Assembly (NCBI RefSeq): GCF_011745145.1
Contig: NZ_CP050191.1
Span: 3,675,327-3,739,326, forward strand
Length of the DNA: 64,000 nt
Direction of reading: 5' to 3'
From: Mycobacterium sp. DL440
GTDB taxonomy: Bacteria > Actinomycetota > Actinomycetes > Mycobacteriales > Mycobacteriaceae
In this document: piece by piece, positions 26,096 through 33,447 of the stretch
Layout of the letters: the number at the start of each line of letters is the position of its first letter
How positions within the stretch are numbered: the stretch's first letter is position 1
Translations under genes and position numbers: made by a program
Notes under the pieces: generated by a model
What the model was told of the DNA's origin: nothing
What the model saw: the letters and a program-made list of their open reading frames with translations, nothing else
Database searches by the model: none

Positions 26096-26835
26096 AACAC
26101 CTCCGGCGCGGCCATGAGCCGGTTCGGGTTGACCGCGGCCAGCCAAAGGTCCACCTCGGTCAGCCCGGTCTTGCCGGCGGCCAGGATCTTCGACGAGTCG
26201 AACACGTTCGTAACGCCCCGCCGCGTCGTCGACACCAGCGTGCGGGGCAGCCGGCACTCATCTTCGTCACCACAAGCGGCGTTGAGGAACTCGCGGGCGA
26301 GCTGCCCGGTCAGCTTGTCCACACCCGCCGGGACGGGGATACCGAGCCCGTAGGTGACCGACCACGTGCCAGGCTCGCCGAGCGGGCTGCCGAGGTCCTG
26401 ACGTGGCCACTGGCCGCCCTTGCGGTACAGCGCGTTTCCCTCCAGCTGATAGTCAGACTCGTCGAGCACCGCACCGTCGACCGTCACCGACATAATCGCG
26501 GCCACCGGGCCAGGCAGATGCACCACCCGCGGCCCCGACACCGAACACGATCCGACACAGCCGCACGGCCAGTTCGACCAATGTCCCAAGTCGAGAGTGA
26601 GGATAAACGGGCCATAGCCGAAGCCCTGCGCGTAGTCCGGGCATGGTCGCACCGTCGTCTCGCACACACCGAACTGGCGCCCAGACAACGCCCACAACAC
26701 CTGGACCGCAATGTCCTCCGCGCTGTTGCGCTGAGCCAGGGCTGCAACGTATTCCGGGGTCGGGTTATCTGGATCATCACCTACGGCAGGCAGCTCCGGC
26801 AGACATTCACGAGCTATTGGCCAGTCGCAGGACAT
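26092..26835 (-). CDS. Head-tail adaptor protein
   Basis: 247 residues starting MSCDWPIARECLPELP. Contains paired cysteines in the middle (CGCVGSCSV, CETTVRPCPDY) and a C-terminal segment WLAAVNPNRLMAAPEVL. Size and position match adaptor proteins that bind under the portal in actinophages. A TTG start 7 codons earlier is possible. Confidence 0.72.
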   Translation of the reverse strand: MSCDWPIARECLPELPAVGDDPDNPTPEYVAALAQRNSAEDIAVQVLWALSGRQFGVCETTVRPCPDYAQGFGYGPFILTLDLGHWSNWPCGCVGSCSVSGPRVVHLPGPVAAIMSVTVDGAVLDESDYQLEGNALYRKGGQWPRQDLGSPLGEPGTWSVTYGLGIPVPAGVDKLTGQLAREFLNAACGDEDECRLPRTLVSTTRRGVTNVFDSSKILAAGKTGLTEVDLWLAAVNPNRLMAAPEVL

Positions 26836-26875
26836 GCGGGCCACGGTAGCCAGCAAGGGTGCTCACAAATGACGA

Positions 26876-26906
26876 ACCGCCCCGGGGCAACAGCACCCGA
26901 GGCGGT
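26876..26906 (-). terminator. Hairpin downstream of the fibre-like gene
   Basis: ACCGCCTCGGG pairs with CCCGGGGCGGT on the minus strand across an 9-nt loop, then TTCGTCATTTG. It lies just after the stop at 26924 and could reduce read-through to the connector genes. The U-run is weak. Confidence 0.5.
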
Positions 26907-26923
26907 CCGCTTGTCTCGTGCGG

Positions 26924-27409
26924 TTACGGAGCAGCTTCCAGATCGGCGATACGCTTCTCCAGCTTCGCTATCGCCGCGTTGACGGTATCGGCTGGGGCTA
27001 CCGCAGCCTCAGCCACGGTGCCGATCGTGTAGCCGGTCAGGGCGGCATCGGCACCGGTCAGAGTCACGTTGGCCGACAAGGCCTTTCCGTTGACCGTCCG
27101 TGTCGTAGGTACGTACGTCGAATGCGTGTGATCGCCTGCCGCCGCCGTGGTGCTGGTGGTGCCCAGCGCCAGATTGGAGCTGCCGGTGCCCGCACCGATC
27201 GCAGTCCGAGCAGCAGCGGCATCGGCTGCCTTCAACACATTCCGGCCCACCGTGGTGGCATCCGTGATGTTGGCAGCCGTCACCGAATCGGCTGCGCTGG
27301 CCGCCGCATCAGCCGCGGCAACCCCGTCCTCAATGTGGTTCAGCCGGGCCGCGGTGATGGGAGTGCCACCACCGGACCCGTCCGCCCACGTCTGCTTCGA
27401 ATAGGCCAT
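26924..27409 (-). CDS. Head-fibre or tail-fibre-like structural protein
   Basis: 161 residues, Ala/Thr-rich. N-terminus KQTWADGSGGGTPITAARLN and HIEDG form a widespread start of phage fibre and head-fibre proteins. The middle has ATTVGRNVLKAADAAAARTA and GDHTHSTY, typical of repeat-built phage fibre chains, and the C-terminus is a short coiled coil (AAIAKLEKRIADLEAA) suited to trimer formation. AGGAGG precedes the ATG. Being next to the major tail protein, it may decorate the head or tail. Confidence 0.75.
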   Translation of the reverse strand: MAYSKQTWADGSGGGTPITAARLNHIEDGVAAADAAASAADSVTAANITDATTVGRNVLKAADAAAARTAIGAGTGSSNLALGTTSTTAAAGDHTHSTYVPTTRTVNGKALSANVTLTGADAALTGYTIGTVAEAAVAPADTVNAAIAKLEKRIADLEAAP

Positions 27410-27436
27410 AGGTCATCCTCCTGGGTAGAGCGCCGC

Positions 27437-27461
27437 GCCGGGGTAGAGGTCCGACCCCGGC
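27437..27461 (-). other. Hairpin between major tail gene and fibre gene
   Basis: GCCGGGGT and ACCCCGGC form a perfect 8-bp stem with a 9-nt loop, 8 bp after the major tail stop. Without a U-run it is more likely an mRNA 3'-end stabiliser or attenuator than a full terminator. Confidence 0.45.
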
Positions 27462-27468
27462 ACGGCGG

Positions 27469-28533
27469 TTAAGGGGTTCCGACCGGGGTCACGGTGGCGG
27501 TACCACCGGTGAGGTCCGTGCTGTCCGCGGTAAGCGCACCCAGCGAGGAATCCAGCTTGACGGTGTAGTCGCCCGCCGAGCCGATCACCTGCACCTGCCC
27601 AACTTCGACGCTCGCCAAAGCCTCGATCGCCGACTGCACCGCGGCCGGAAGCGCAGTCGACGCGATGTTGGCAGTCGGATCGGAGCCGACGGACAGCTTG
27701 AAATTGCCCGTACCAGTGACCTCGAGTCCGTAGGTCTTGGCGTTGCAGATCGGCTGAGCCGGAGCGACATCCGCCGCCGAAGCACCGAAATAGGTGTCCG
27801 GGCTTGTGAAGATCGACTGAACAGCCAGCTCGCAAGCGCCATTCGTCGGCTTCGGCGGAGCGATCGGCGTCGCGAACAACGCCAGATGGTTCTCGTCGAC
27901 CGGATCGTAGAGCGGCACCAGCAGACGGCCAGCAGCGCCGGAGCTGTCGGTGGCAGCCACGTTGTACGGGCCACGACCCCACTGCTTCGGCGCGAAGCTA
28001 CGACCGGTCAGGGTGAACGTCGACGGATTGGCTTCCACCGCGAGCGCGCTGGAAACGAACTCCTTACCGCCAATGACGAAGTAGCCCCACTGGGATCCGC
28101 TCACCGAGCTGGAGAAGATCGAATCGTCGGTCGGGATGTCGCAGCCGTCGTCATCGTCGCCGCCGGCCCACAGTTCGAACATCACACCGGTCTCGGTCTC
28201 GACCGACTTGCGGTCACGGACACCGACCGGGTTGCCGTCGTAGTCGGTCACCCGCGCCCACGCCGCGACCAGAGCGAACAGGTCAGGGTCGACGCCACAG
28301 AGCTGGGCTTCGATGTTCCACCATTTGCGTTCAGCGGGGGTGTTGGCCGAGACGCAGACCTTGCCTGCGGCGTTGGTCTGTTCGAGGTCCTCGCGGGCCT
28401 TCATCTCGGGATCCAGGCTGAATCGAATGAATCCGTCGGTCACCATACGGTTCGCGGGGCCTTCGAGGGGCAGCCCGCACTTGTCGGTCTTGGTCACGCG
28501 AAGCGCCAAGCCTTTGACCACTGCAAAAGCCAT
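27469..28533 (-). CDS. Major tail protein
   Basis: 354 residues beginning AFAVVKGLALRVTKTDKCG and then GFIRFSLDPEMKAREDLEQ and AAGKVCVS, the pattern of major tail tube proteins in actinophages. A C-terminal extension of about 90 residues (from about 265) looks like an Ig-like or spike domain added to the tube. AGGAGG precedes the ATG and a 23-nt element shared with the capsid gene lies upstream (28598-28620), in line with high expression. Confidence 0.82.
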   Translation of the reverse strand: MAFAVVKGLALRVTKTDKCGLPLEGPANRMVTDGFIRFSLDPEMKAREDLEQTNAAGKVCVSANTPAERKWWNIEAQLCGVDPDLFALVAAWARVTDYDGNPVGVRDRKSVETETGVMFELWAGGDDDDGCDIPTDDSIFSSSVSGSQWGYFVIGGKEFVSSALAVEANPSTFTLTGRSFAPKQWGRGPYNVAATDSSGAAGRLLVPLYDPVDENHLALFATPIAPPKPTNGACELAVQSIFTSPDTYFGASAADVAPAQPICNAKTYGLEVTGTGNFKLSVGSDPTANIASTALPAAVQSAIEALASVEVGQVQVIGSAGDYTVKLDSSLGALTADSTDLTGGTATVTPVGTP

Positions 28534-28597
28534 GTGCTGGCTGTCCTCCTACTAAAGGCGCTGCGCGCCGGTCGGTTCGGTTCTCCCGAGGCAGTTC

Positions 28598-28620
28598 GGA
28601 CAGTAAGAGGGCAGGGTGCA
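28598..28620 (-). promoter_or_regulatory. Late element upstream of the major tail gene
   Basis: A 23-nt block identical at 21 positions to the one at 32453-32475 upstream of the capsid gene. On the minus strand it contains TTACTGTCC, with the hexamer TACTGT as a possible -10 box. About 65 nt leader with AGGAGG follows. Confidence 0.6.
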
Positions 28621-29010
28621 TCAGCAGTCAGGCCGGTTACACCGACGCTGATCACCAGCTATGCGTTCCTTCCGCTCGGTCCGCATCTCTTCCCGGAGAC
28701 CACCGATGTCACGTTCGACCTGGCGGAATCCGTCCCGCAACATGTCCCGGATGTCGTCGAGGTCCTCGCGCAGGTTGGTGTCGTGATCGTTGACCGTGTT
28801 CTCGTGAATCTCGGTGGTTTTCGCGTCGATCTTGCGCGCACGCTCCCGGCCTTTTCGCTGGCCTCGGACGGTCACGATCAATGCGGCGACTGCGGGTAGG
28901 GACATCGGGAGACCAACGATGAGCATTCCCAACAGGTCAATACCGTCGTCTGGATCGAGCACTTCGCTTGTGGAGCGGACAGATTCACCAATGAGCCCCA
29001 GTAGGCTCAC
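28621..29010 (-). CDS. Membrane-anchored coiled-coil protein
   Basis: 129 residues from a GTG overlapping the previous stop. One transmembrane helix near residues 28-48 (LLGMLIVGLPMSLPAVAALI), then a long charged coiled coil (about 50-125) rich in Arg, Asp and Glu. Paired with the holin-like gene before it. Topology resembles a membrane-tethered partner of a holin or spanin, but position among head genes is odd and function is unknown. Confidence 0.7.
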   Translation of the reverse strand: MSLLGLIGESVRSTSEVLDPDDGIDLLGMLIVGLPMSLPAVAALIVTVRGQRKGRERARKIDAKTTEIHENTVNDHDTNLREDLDDIRDMLRDGFRQVERDIGGLREEMRTERKERIAGDQRRCNRPDC

Positions 29011-29213
29011 AGCGTGCCGTCTTTCCGCTGCCGAGAGAGCATCACACCAGCGGTACCGGTGCCGCTGATACCCAGCACGTTGGCAGCCAGGTCCAGCCAC
29101 ATCGGGGCGTGTTCCGGCGCGATCGCCTTGTACCCCACTGCGACAGTGATAGCTGCGACGGTGATGCCGTAGAGCCACTGGCGCCGCTCGGGGGTCAACT
29201 CTGGCAGCTCCAT
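29007..29213 (-). CDS. Small two-helix membrane protein, holin-like
   Basis: 68 residues; LTPERRQWLYGITVAAITVA and LAANVLGISGTGTAGVML are two transmembrane helices and the ends are charged. Proteins of this size and topology in actinophages are often annotated as holins. It is far from lysA and lysB here, so the assignment is by topology only. AGGAAG lies 11 nt before the ATG. Confidence 0.68.
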   Translation of the reverse strand: MELPELTPERRQWLYGITVAAITVAVGYKAIAPEHAPMWLDLAANVLGISGTGTAGVMLSRQRKDGTL

Positions 29214-29216
29214 GGC

Positions 29217-29636
29217 CTAGCTCACTTCCTGGATGGCGGCCAGGGCCGCGGTCTTGTTGGGGAGTTCACGAGTGTCGATGCCGTGCGCGGCGGCGTACGC
29301 GTCGAGCTCGGCGCGCTTCCAGCCGTCGTCGGGCTCACTGTCCGGCCACGACGCAGGGACAGTGTGTCCGGTATCGGGAAGTGCCTCCGGCAGATCAGCG
29401 TCTGCTGGAATCGGGCCACCGCTGGCGAACTTGGGAGCTTCGTCGAGCAGGCCGGCCAGGCGGGCGTTGCCCTCCGGCACGATGTACGCCAACCGCGGCC
29501 GAGTGACCTTCTCGATCAGCTCCGGCGGCGTGCCCACCTCGAGCAGCTTCCCGAGGCCGGGGCCACGCAGCGACGGATCGACGAATTCGATAGTGGCGAA
29601 ACCGTCTTCGACCGCCACGTCCACACCAGTAGGCAT
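29217..29636 (-). CDS. Head-associated protein with C-terminal SAP/HeH-like domain
   Basis: 139 residues. The N-terminal half (VEDGFATIEFVDPSLRGPGL) is found in head genes of related phages; the C-terminal 38 residues (WKRAELDAYAAAHGIDTREL, then NKTAALAAI) form a short two-helix SAP or HeH/LEM-type nucleic-acid-binding motif. GGAGG 7-8 nt upstream supports the ATG. Likely a capsid or connector protein touching DNA. Confidence 0.75.
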   Translation of the reverse strand: MPTGVDVAVEDGFATIEFVDPSLRGPGLGKLLEVGTPPELIEKVTRPRLAYIVPEGNARLAGLLDEAPKFASGGPIPADADLPEALPDTGHTVPASWPDSEPDDGWKRAELDAYAAAHGIDTRELPNKTAALAAIQEVS

Positions 29637-29639
29637 GGT

Positions 29640-30485
29640 CTACCCTCCACTCGGGAAATTGGTGCTACCAGGGAAATTCGTGAGCCCAGGGAAGCCGTCG
29701 CCGTCGACCGGCGCGGTGACCGTCACGGCCCCCACCAACGCCTCATAGCCGACAACCAAGCTGCGCTCAGCGACCGCCACGAACTCGTTCACTTCCATGC
29801 TCGGCGCGTCCCGCAACGCCACCGGGCCGCGCCACCCCAACGTCGGCGACGTCGCGATCAGTGTGGATCCCAGGGTGTCGACGTAGCCGCCGCCAAACAC
29901 CCACGTATGGCCCAACGGCGACACCAGCTTGCCGCCCTGATATCGGACCAGATTGGCGTAGGCCGCGAATGCCGCCCACTCCGCCGACGCATGAATGAGA
30001 CCGATCGTGTTGGTCTTCGCCAACAGGCCCTCCAAATGCGCGACCGCAGCGACGATTCCAGCGGCCGTGCCCGGCGTACCGGCGTCGGCCAGCAGCCGCG
30101 TAGCCAGCATCTTCTCGACCTGGTTGGGTTCCTGCAGGCGATGCACCTGCTGAGCCCGCACACGGACCTCTTCACGCGACCGCTTGAGCAGGTCGCACTC
30201 ATCCGTCGCGTAGGTGGTCATGGCGACGAACGTGTCAGGGAAGTCCGGCCGCACGCCCTCTTTCACATCAGAGGGCGCCAACTCGGACTCCGCGGCGTTC
30301 CACGGCGCGGCCCACACACCGAACTGGGTGCCACCGCCGTAGTTGAACACCCGAACATCGACACCGGACGGCAGCCATCGCAGCGGCCCGTCCTCGTCGG
30401 TCCACTGCGTCGCCGTGAACAACCCGTTGGGTGCCGGGTTGACCAGCGGTGCATCGAACACCACCGGGGACAGTGCAGCCGTCAT
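29640..30485 (-). CDS. Virion structural protein, capsid region
   Basis: 281 residues starting MTAALSPVVFDAPLVNPAPN. Helix-rich centre (LLKRSREEVRVRAQQVHRLQ) and beta-rich C-terminal half, ending with a disordered Gly/Phe/Pro tail (residues about 255-281). Directly downstream of the major capsid gene; in related phages this slot holds a second capsid-like or stabilising protein. A divergent HK97 fold is possible. GAGAGG precedes the ATG. Confidence 0.7.
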   Translation of the reverse strand: MTAALSPVVFDAPLVNPAPNGLFTATQWTDEDGPLRWLPSGVDVRVFNYGGGTQFGVWAAPWNAAESELAPSDVKEGVRPDFPDTFVAMTTYATDECDLLKRSREEVRVRAQQVHRLQEPNQVEKMLATRLLADAGTPGTAAGIVAAVAHLEGLLAKTNTIGLIHASAEWAAFAAYANLVRYQGGKLVSPLGHTWVFGGGYVDTLGSTLIATSPTLGWRGPVALRDAPSMEVNEFVAVAERSLVVGYEALVGAVTVTAPVDGDGFPGLTNFPGSTNFPSGG

Positions 30486-30579
30486 GTGCGGTCCTCTCTA
30501 CCGGGAAGGCGGGCGACCGTGAACGCCTCGGATTTGTCCACAGTCGCCCGCCAGTCCATTGCGATTCGCCGGTCAGCCG

Positions 30580-32367
30580 CTACGGGGTCTCGGCCGGGGT
30601 GTTGCACGCCACGGTCTGGCGAGCCCCGATAGCACCGGAGATGCAGATCGGCAGCGTCACGAGGATCGACTGATCGCACCGCTTCCCCACCTGGAACGAG
30701 TCCTCGGTGAAGATGTGGGTGTACTGGTTGAGGACCAGTTGCTGCAGCGGGTACTGGACACCGAGGGTGATGATGTTGTTCAGCGTCCGGAACCACGTGC
30801 CGGCCGGGAACAGCATCACCTGGACGGTGGCCGGGTACACCAGGGTGGCCATATTGCCGGGCTGCCCGGAGCCGCGGGTCTGCCAATCCACCACGTACTG
30901 CAGGTAGATGTCGCGGACCGCCAGCCAGTTGTCGATCTCGGCGTTGGTGACGGCCAGGGTGTCCTTGCCTTCACGCAACGCGAGGTCGGCGCGCAGCACC
31001 TCGCGGAACCACACTGGCGCAACACCTTCGATGGTGGCGTCACCCTTGAGGCCCTTGTTGTATCGCAGGTTCGCGGCCTGCAGAGCCAGCCCGTTCAGCA
31101 CGGAGCTGGTCGCGCCCAACACCGAATCGGCCGGGACCACCTTCGCGGTGCCGGAACCGGCGACCATCTTGGCGATCGTCTTCTGCGAGACGCGGTGCTG
31201 GTGAGCGACCTGGATCTGCTCCAGCGCGTTCTCGATGGCCTCCGGCCACGCCTGCCGCTGCAGGATGCCCGCCTTGGCGGCCCAACCGATCGCTTCCAGC
31301 CGCCACTCGATGAACTGATCCGGGCAGGGCAGTTCGATGATCGGCTTGACCGCAGTCGGATCACCGTTGCCGTCAACGGCTTCCAGCTCGGTTTCGGTGA
31401 AGTGCCACACGTCGTCCAGCAGCGCCGACATGTCCGGGTTCACCGGGACGCGCACACCGCCGCGGGAGAAGTCGAACGGGAAGTCTGGCAGCGAGATGAG
31501 ATCCGACGCCGGGGGCACGTTGCAGAACGTGTAGATCTGCTCCGAGGGTGCGCACCAGCCACCGGCGGCGACGAGCGCCTGGGCGGAAACCTTGCCCTTG
31601 CCGGGGATCTCGCGACCCATCTGCTGGATCGCCTCGTACGCCTCATGCTCGTTCGCAGGCACGGGGCCCTCCGGCTGAGGCCGCGGCAAGCGAGCTACAG
31701 CCTGGGTGGCGAAGTCCTGCCCCTCCATGCTGACCTGGCCGGTGCGCTGACGGCCAGTGTTCTGACCGGGGTTCACCGATGCGATCGACTGCGCAATCTC
31801 AGCGAAACCGACCTTGTCGTTGCCGAACTCGCCGTACTTCGGGGCCGACGGCAGCAGTTCCCAACCCTTCGGCTTCTCACCGGTGGCTGCGGGGCCGGGC
31901 AGGTCGTTGTTGCCGTTGGTGGCACCCGCGAAGCTGACGGCCTTGCCGGCGGAAGCGGCGACAGCCTGGGACTGCTCGGCAGCCTCAACGGTGGCAGCTT
32001 CGGCCTCAGCCACGACGTCGGCCGCGGCCTCGTCGGTCCCGTCACCGTCAGTGTCGGAATCGGCGGCTTCGGCCTCAGCCTCGGCGGCCGGCTCGGCGTC
32101 GACGGGCTTCTTGGCGGTCCGTGCGAGCACCGAGTTCAGCTTGTCGGTCTGCGACTGGTCAGCAGCGGCAACAGCATCGCGCGCCTCGGTGACCTTGTCG
32201 TGAGCGTCGGCGAGCTCTTCGAACCGGGCGACGTCCTCAGGGGAGAATTCCTGGCCGGCGTCGTGCCGGGCCTGGAAGACGTTGATTTCCTTGGTGATCG
32301 CGTCGGCGTATTCGTCCAGCTCGGCGACGGTGGCGGGAAGCTGATCGGGCAGCTTGTCGAACTTCAC
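30580..32367 (-). CDS. Major capsid protein with N-terminal scaffold domain
   Basis: 595 residues from GTG, chosen because GAGGAG lies 6 nt before it. The first 150 residues are a charged coiled coil and Ala/Glu-rich linker typical of a fused scaffolding (delta) domain, probably removed by the prohead protease. The rest is an HK97-type major capsid protein; the segment GGWCAPSEQIYTFCN is a familiar capsid signature in actinophages. Forms the icosahedral shell. Upstream are a late element and a strong terminator, so the gene has its own transcription start. Confidence 0.86.
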   Translation of the reverse strand: MKFDKLPDQLPATVAELDEYADAITKEINVFQARHDAGQEFSPEDVARFEELADAHDKVTEARDAVAAADQSQTDKLNSVLARTAKKPVDAEPAAEAEAEAADSDTDGDGTDEAAADVVAEAEAATVEAAEQSQAVAASAGKAVSFAGATNGNNDLPGPAATGEKPKGWELLPSAPKYGEFGNDKVGFAEIAQSIASVNPGQNTGRQRTGQVSMEGQDFATQAVARLPRPQPEGPVPANEHEAYEAIQQMGREIPGKGKVSAQALVAAGGWCAPSEQIYTFCNVPPASDLISLPDFPFDFSRGGVRVPVNPDMSALLDDVWHFTETELEAVDGNGDPTAVKPIIELPCPDQFIEWRLEAIGWAAKAGILQRQAWPEAIENALEQIQVAHQHRVSQKTIAKMVAGSGTAKVVPADSVLGATSSVLNGLALQAANLRYNKGLKGDATIEGVAPVWFREVLRADLALREGKDTLAVTNAEIDNWLAVRDIYLQYVVDWQTRGSGQPGNMATLVYPATVQVMLFPAGTWFRTLNNIITLGVQYPLQQLVLNQYTHIFTEDSFQVGKRCDQSILVTLPICISGAIGARQTVACNTPAETP

Positions 32368-32452
32368 TTCGTGCTCCTCGTTTTCTGAGTGAAACTCTCG
32401 GTCTGTCGATCGCTCCCCGGCACATAGCGCATGGCAGGAACTCTCTGGCGCA

Positions 32453-32475
32453 GGACGGTAAGAGGGCACGGTGCA
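32453..32475 (-). promoter_or_regulatory. Late element upstream of the capsid gene
   Basis: Matches 28598-28620 at 21 of 23 bases. On the minus strand it holds TTACCGTCC with a candidate -10 TACCGT. It sits between a terminator and the capsid gene, with a leader of about 85 nt. The same TACCGT hexamer occurs 7-8 nt before the starts at 32729, 37844 and 38280. Confidence 0.62.
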
Positions 32476-32490
32476 GCACCCGGGTACGCG

Positions 32491-32520
32491 AAAGGCCCCG
32501 GACGTGAACCCGGGGCCTTT
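32491..32520 (-). terminator. Strong bidirectional terminator
   Basis: AAAGGCCCCGG pairs perfectly with CCGGGGCCTTT around an 8-nt loop. It separates the MuF/61-residue gene unit from the capsid transcription unit. Confidence 0.85.
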
Positions 32521-32543
32521 CTGCGCGATTTCTGCGTGTGCGG

Positions 32544-32729
32544 CTATGCGCCGCTGGTGAGTTGCAAGATGGTGCCGCCACCATTACGGCGCTGTTCGGC
32601 GACGGCCTCGATCTTCGTCAGGAACACCTTCACCTCACCGGTGGGTGACGTGTACCGGTAGCCGGCGATCGTCGCACCGCTGCTCGTCTTACCGCCGGCA
32701 CGGTTCCGGCCTCTACATGCGCAGCCCAC
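32544..32729 (-). CDS. Small phage protein (DUF7196-like)
   Basis: 61 residues with a Cys pair at the start (GCACRGRNR) and the pattern GYRYTSPTGEVKVFLTKIEA then GGTIL, seen in short proteins next to capsid genes of many actinophages. GTG start chosen because TACCGT ends 7 nt before it. The family name is from memory. It follows the frameshift toxin region, but its occurrence near capsid genes elsewhere argues against a toxin-specific immunity role. Confidence 0.7.
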   Translation of the reverse strand: MGCACRGRNRAGGKTSSGATIAGYRYTSPTGEVKVFLTKIEAVAEQRRNGGGTILQLTSGA

Positions 32730-32802
32730 GGGTAGGACGGTACGAACCGCGAGTGCATCAGGACGTATTGCAATCACTCGGACGTCAGGTAGAATCGAGC
32801 CT

Positions 32803-32852
32803 GCGGGACGTCCCCCCGTTTCACGGGGGATTGGCGTCCCGCTACTATTTTT
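32803..32852 (+). terminator. Long hairpin after the toxin-frame stop
   Basis: An outer 8-bp stem GCGGGACG/CGTCCCGC and inner 7-bp stem CCCCCGT/ACGGGGG with a 3-nt loop, followed on the plus strand by TACTATTTTT. As an intrinsic terminator it would stop rightward (antisense) transcripts. On the late mRNA the same hairpin comes 2 nt after the toxin stop codon and may protect or attenuate it. Confidence 0.6.
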
Positions 32853-33447
32853 GCAGGTCAATTGCGTTCAGTTGTCCCTGCGCCATCACCCACAGACCCT
32901 GCAGCCGATATTTTTCACGGCCAACGTTGAACTGCTCTAACGCTACGCGGATCTCATCTGTGAGTGGCGAGTCCTCAATATCAATGACGAACCGGTCTTT
33001 CACGACACCGTGCTTCGCTGCCCGCGAGGCGGCATCCACAATCCGGCCATGAATCGATTGCGGGCGTGGTACGACGGTCTTCTGCTCGACCTCAACATTC
33101 CCGTTGGACCGCCAGATGAAATCGTTGGTCGGCTTAAACCCTGCAGTCGCTATCCACTCGGGGGTTTCCCCCACATCCAAGAACCGCTCAACGAACCGCA
33201 CCTCGCCCGGCTCCAGCCGTTCGCCATTGAACTCCACCGGTAGCGCGCCCTGCCGCGCCTTCCAGTAAGCCCGGTAGACGTCTCGATCTGATGAGTTCGG
33301 CTCAGGCCCCAGCTCAGCTGGTCCGCCGGTGAACCGTAGCCGGTGACCGATGCGCTTCTTACCACCGCCACCAACCGAAATCCACCTGCCGTCGGGGCCG
33401 CGCTTCTGCCTCGGGTTAAAGGCGAAGTCGGCGGTCAGGCTTTTGGG
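32845..33447 (-). CDS. Predicted -1 frameshift extension: CdiA-type nuclease-like toxin domain
   Basis: Continuation of the MuF-protease gene in the -1 frame from CCCAAAA (33441-33447). It adds 198 residues after Lys832, giving about 1030 residues. The frame is open back to a stop at 33475-33477 and has no ATG, GTG or TTG until GTG 33237, which has no ribosome binding site or TANNNT box. The first part is a basic linker (FNPRQKRGPDGRWISVGGGG). The last 85 residues carry DFIWRSNG-x-VEVEQKT, then AAKHGVVKDRFVIDIEDSPL, a pattern of CdiA C-terminal tRNase / PD-(D/E)XK-like toxin domains. Toxin role and frameshifting are inference; an assembly error or decayed gene is the alternative. Confidence 0.6.
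   Translation of the reverse strand, partial: PKSLTADFAFNPRQKRGPDGRWISVGGGGKKRIGHRLRFTGGPAELGPEPNSSDRDVYRAYWKARQGALPVEFNGERLEPGEVRFVERFLDVGETPEWIATAGFKPTNDFIWRSNGNVEVEQKTVVPRPQSIHGRIVDAASRAAKHGVVKDRFVIDIEDSPLTDEIRVALEQFNVGREKYRLQGLWVMAQGQLNAIDLQK

Noticed and set aside
30559..32388. 609-codon rightward open frame over the capsid gene
   Set aside because: Antisense shadow of the major cap gene in high-G+C DNA; Arg/Gly/His-rich, no domain.
32845..33237. Toxin-like frame as an independent gene starting at GTG 33237
   Set aside because: No ribosome binding site or leaderless -10 before it, and the frame stays open and protein-like for about 70 codons upstream to the slippery site; treated as a frameshift extension instead.
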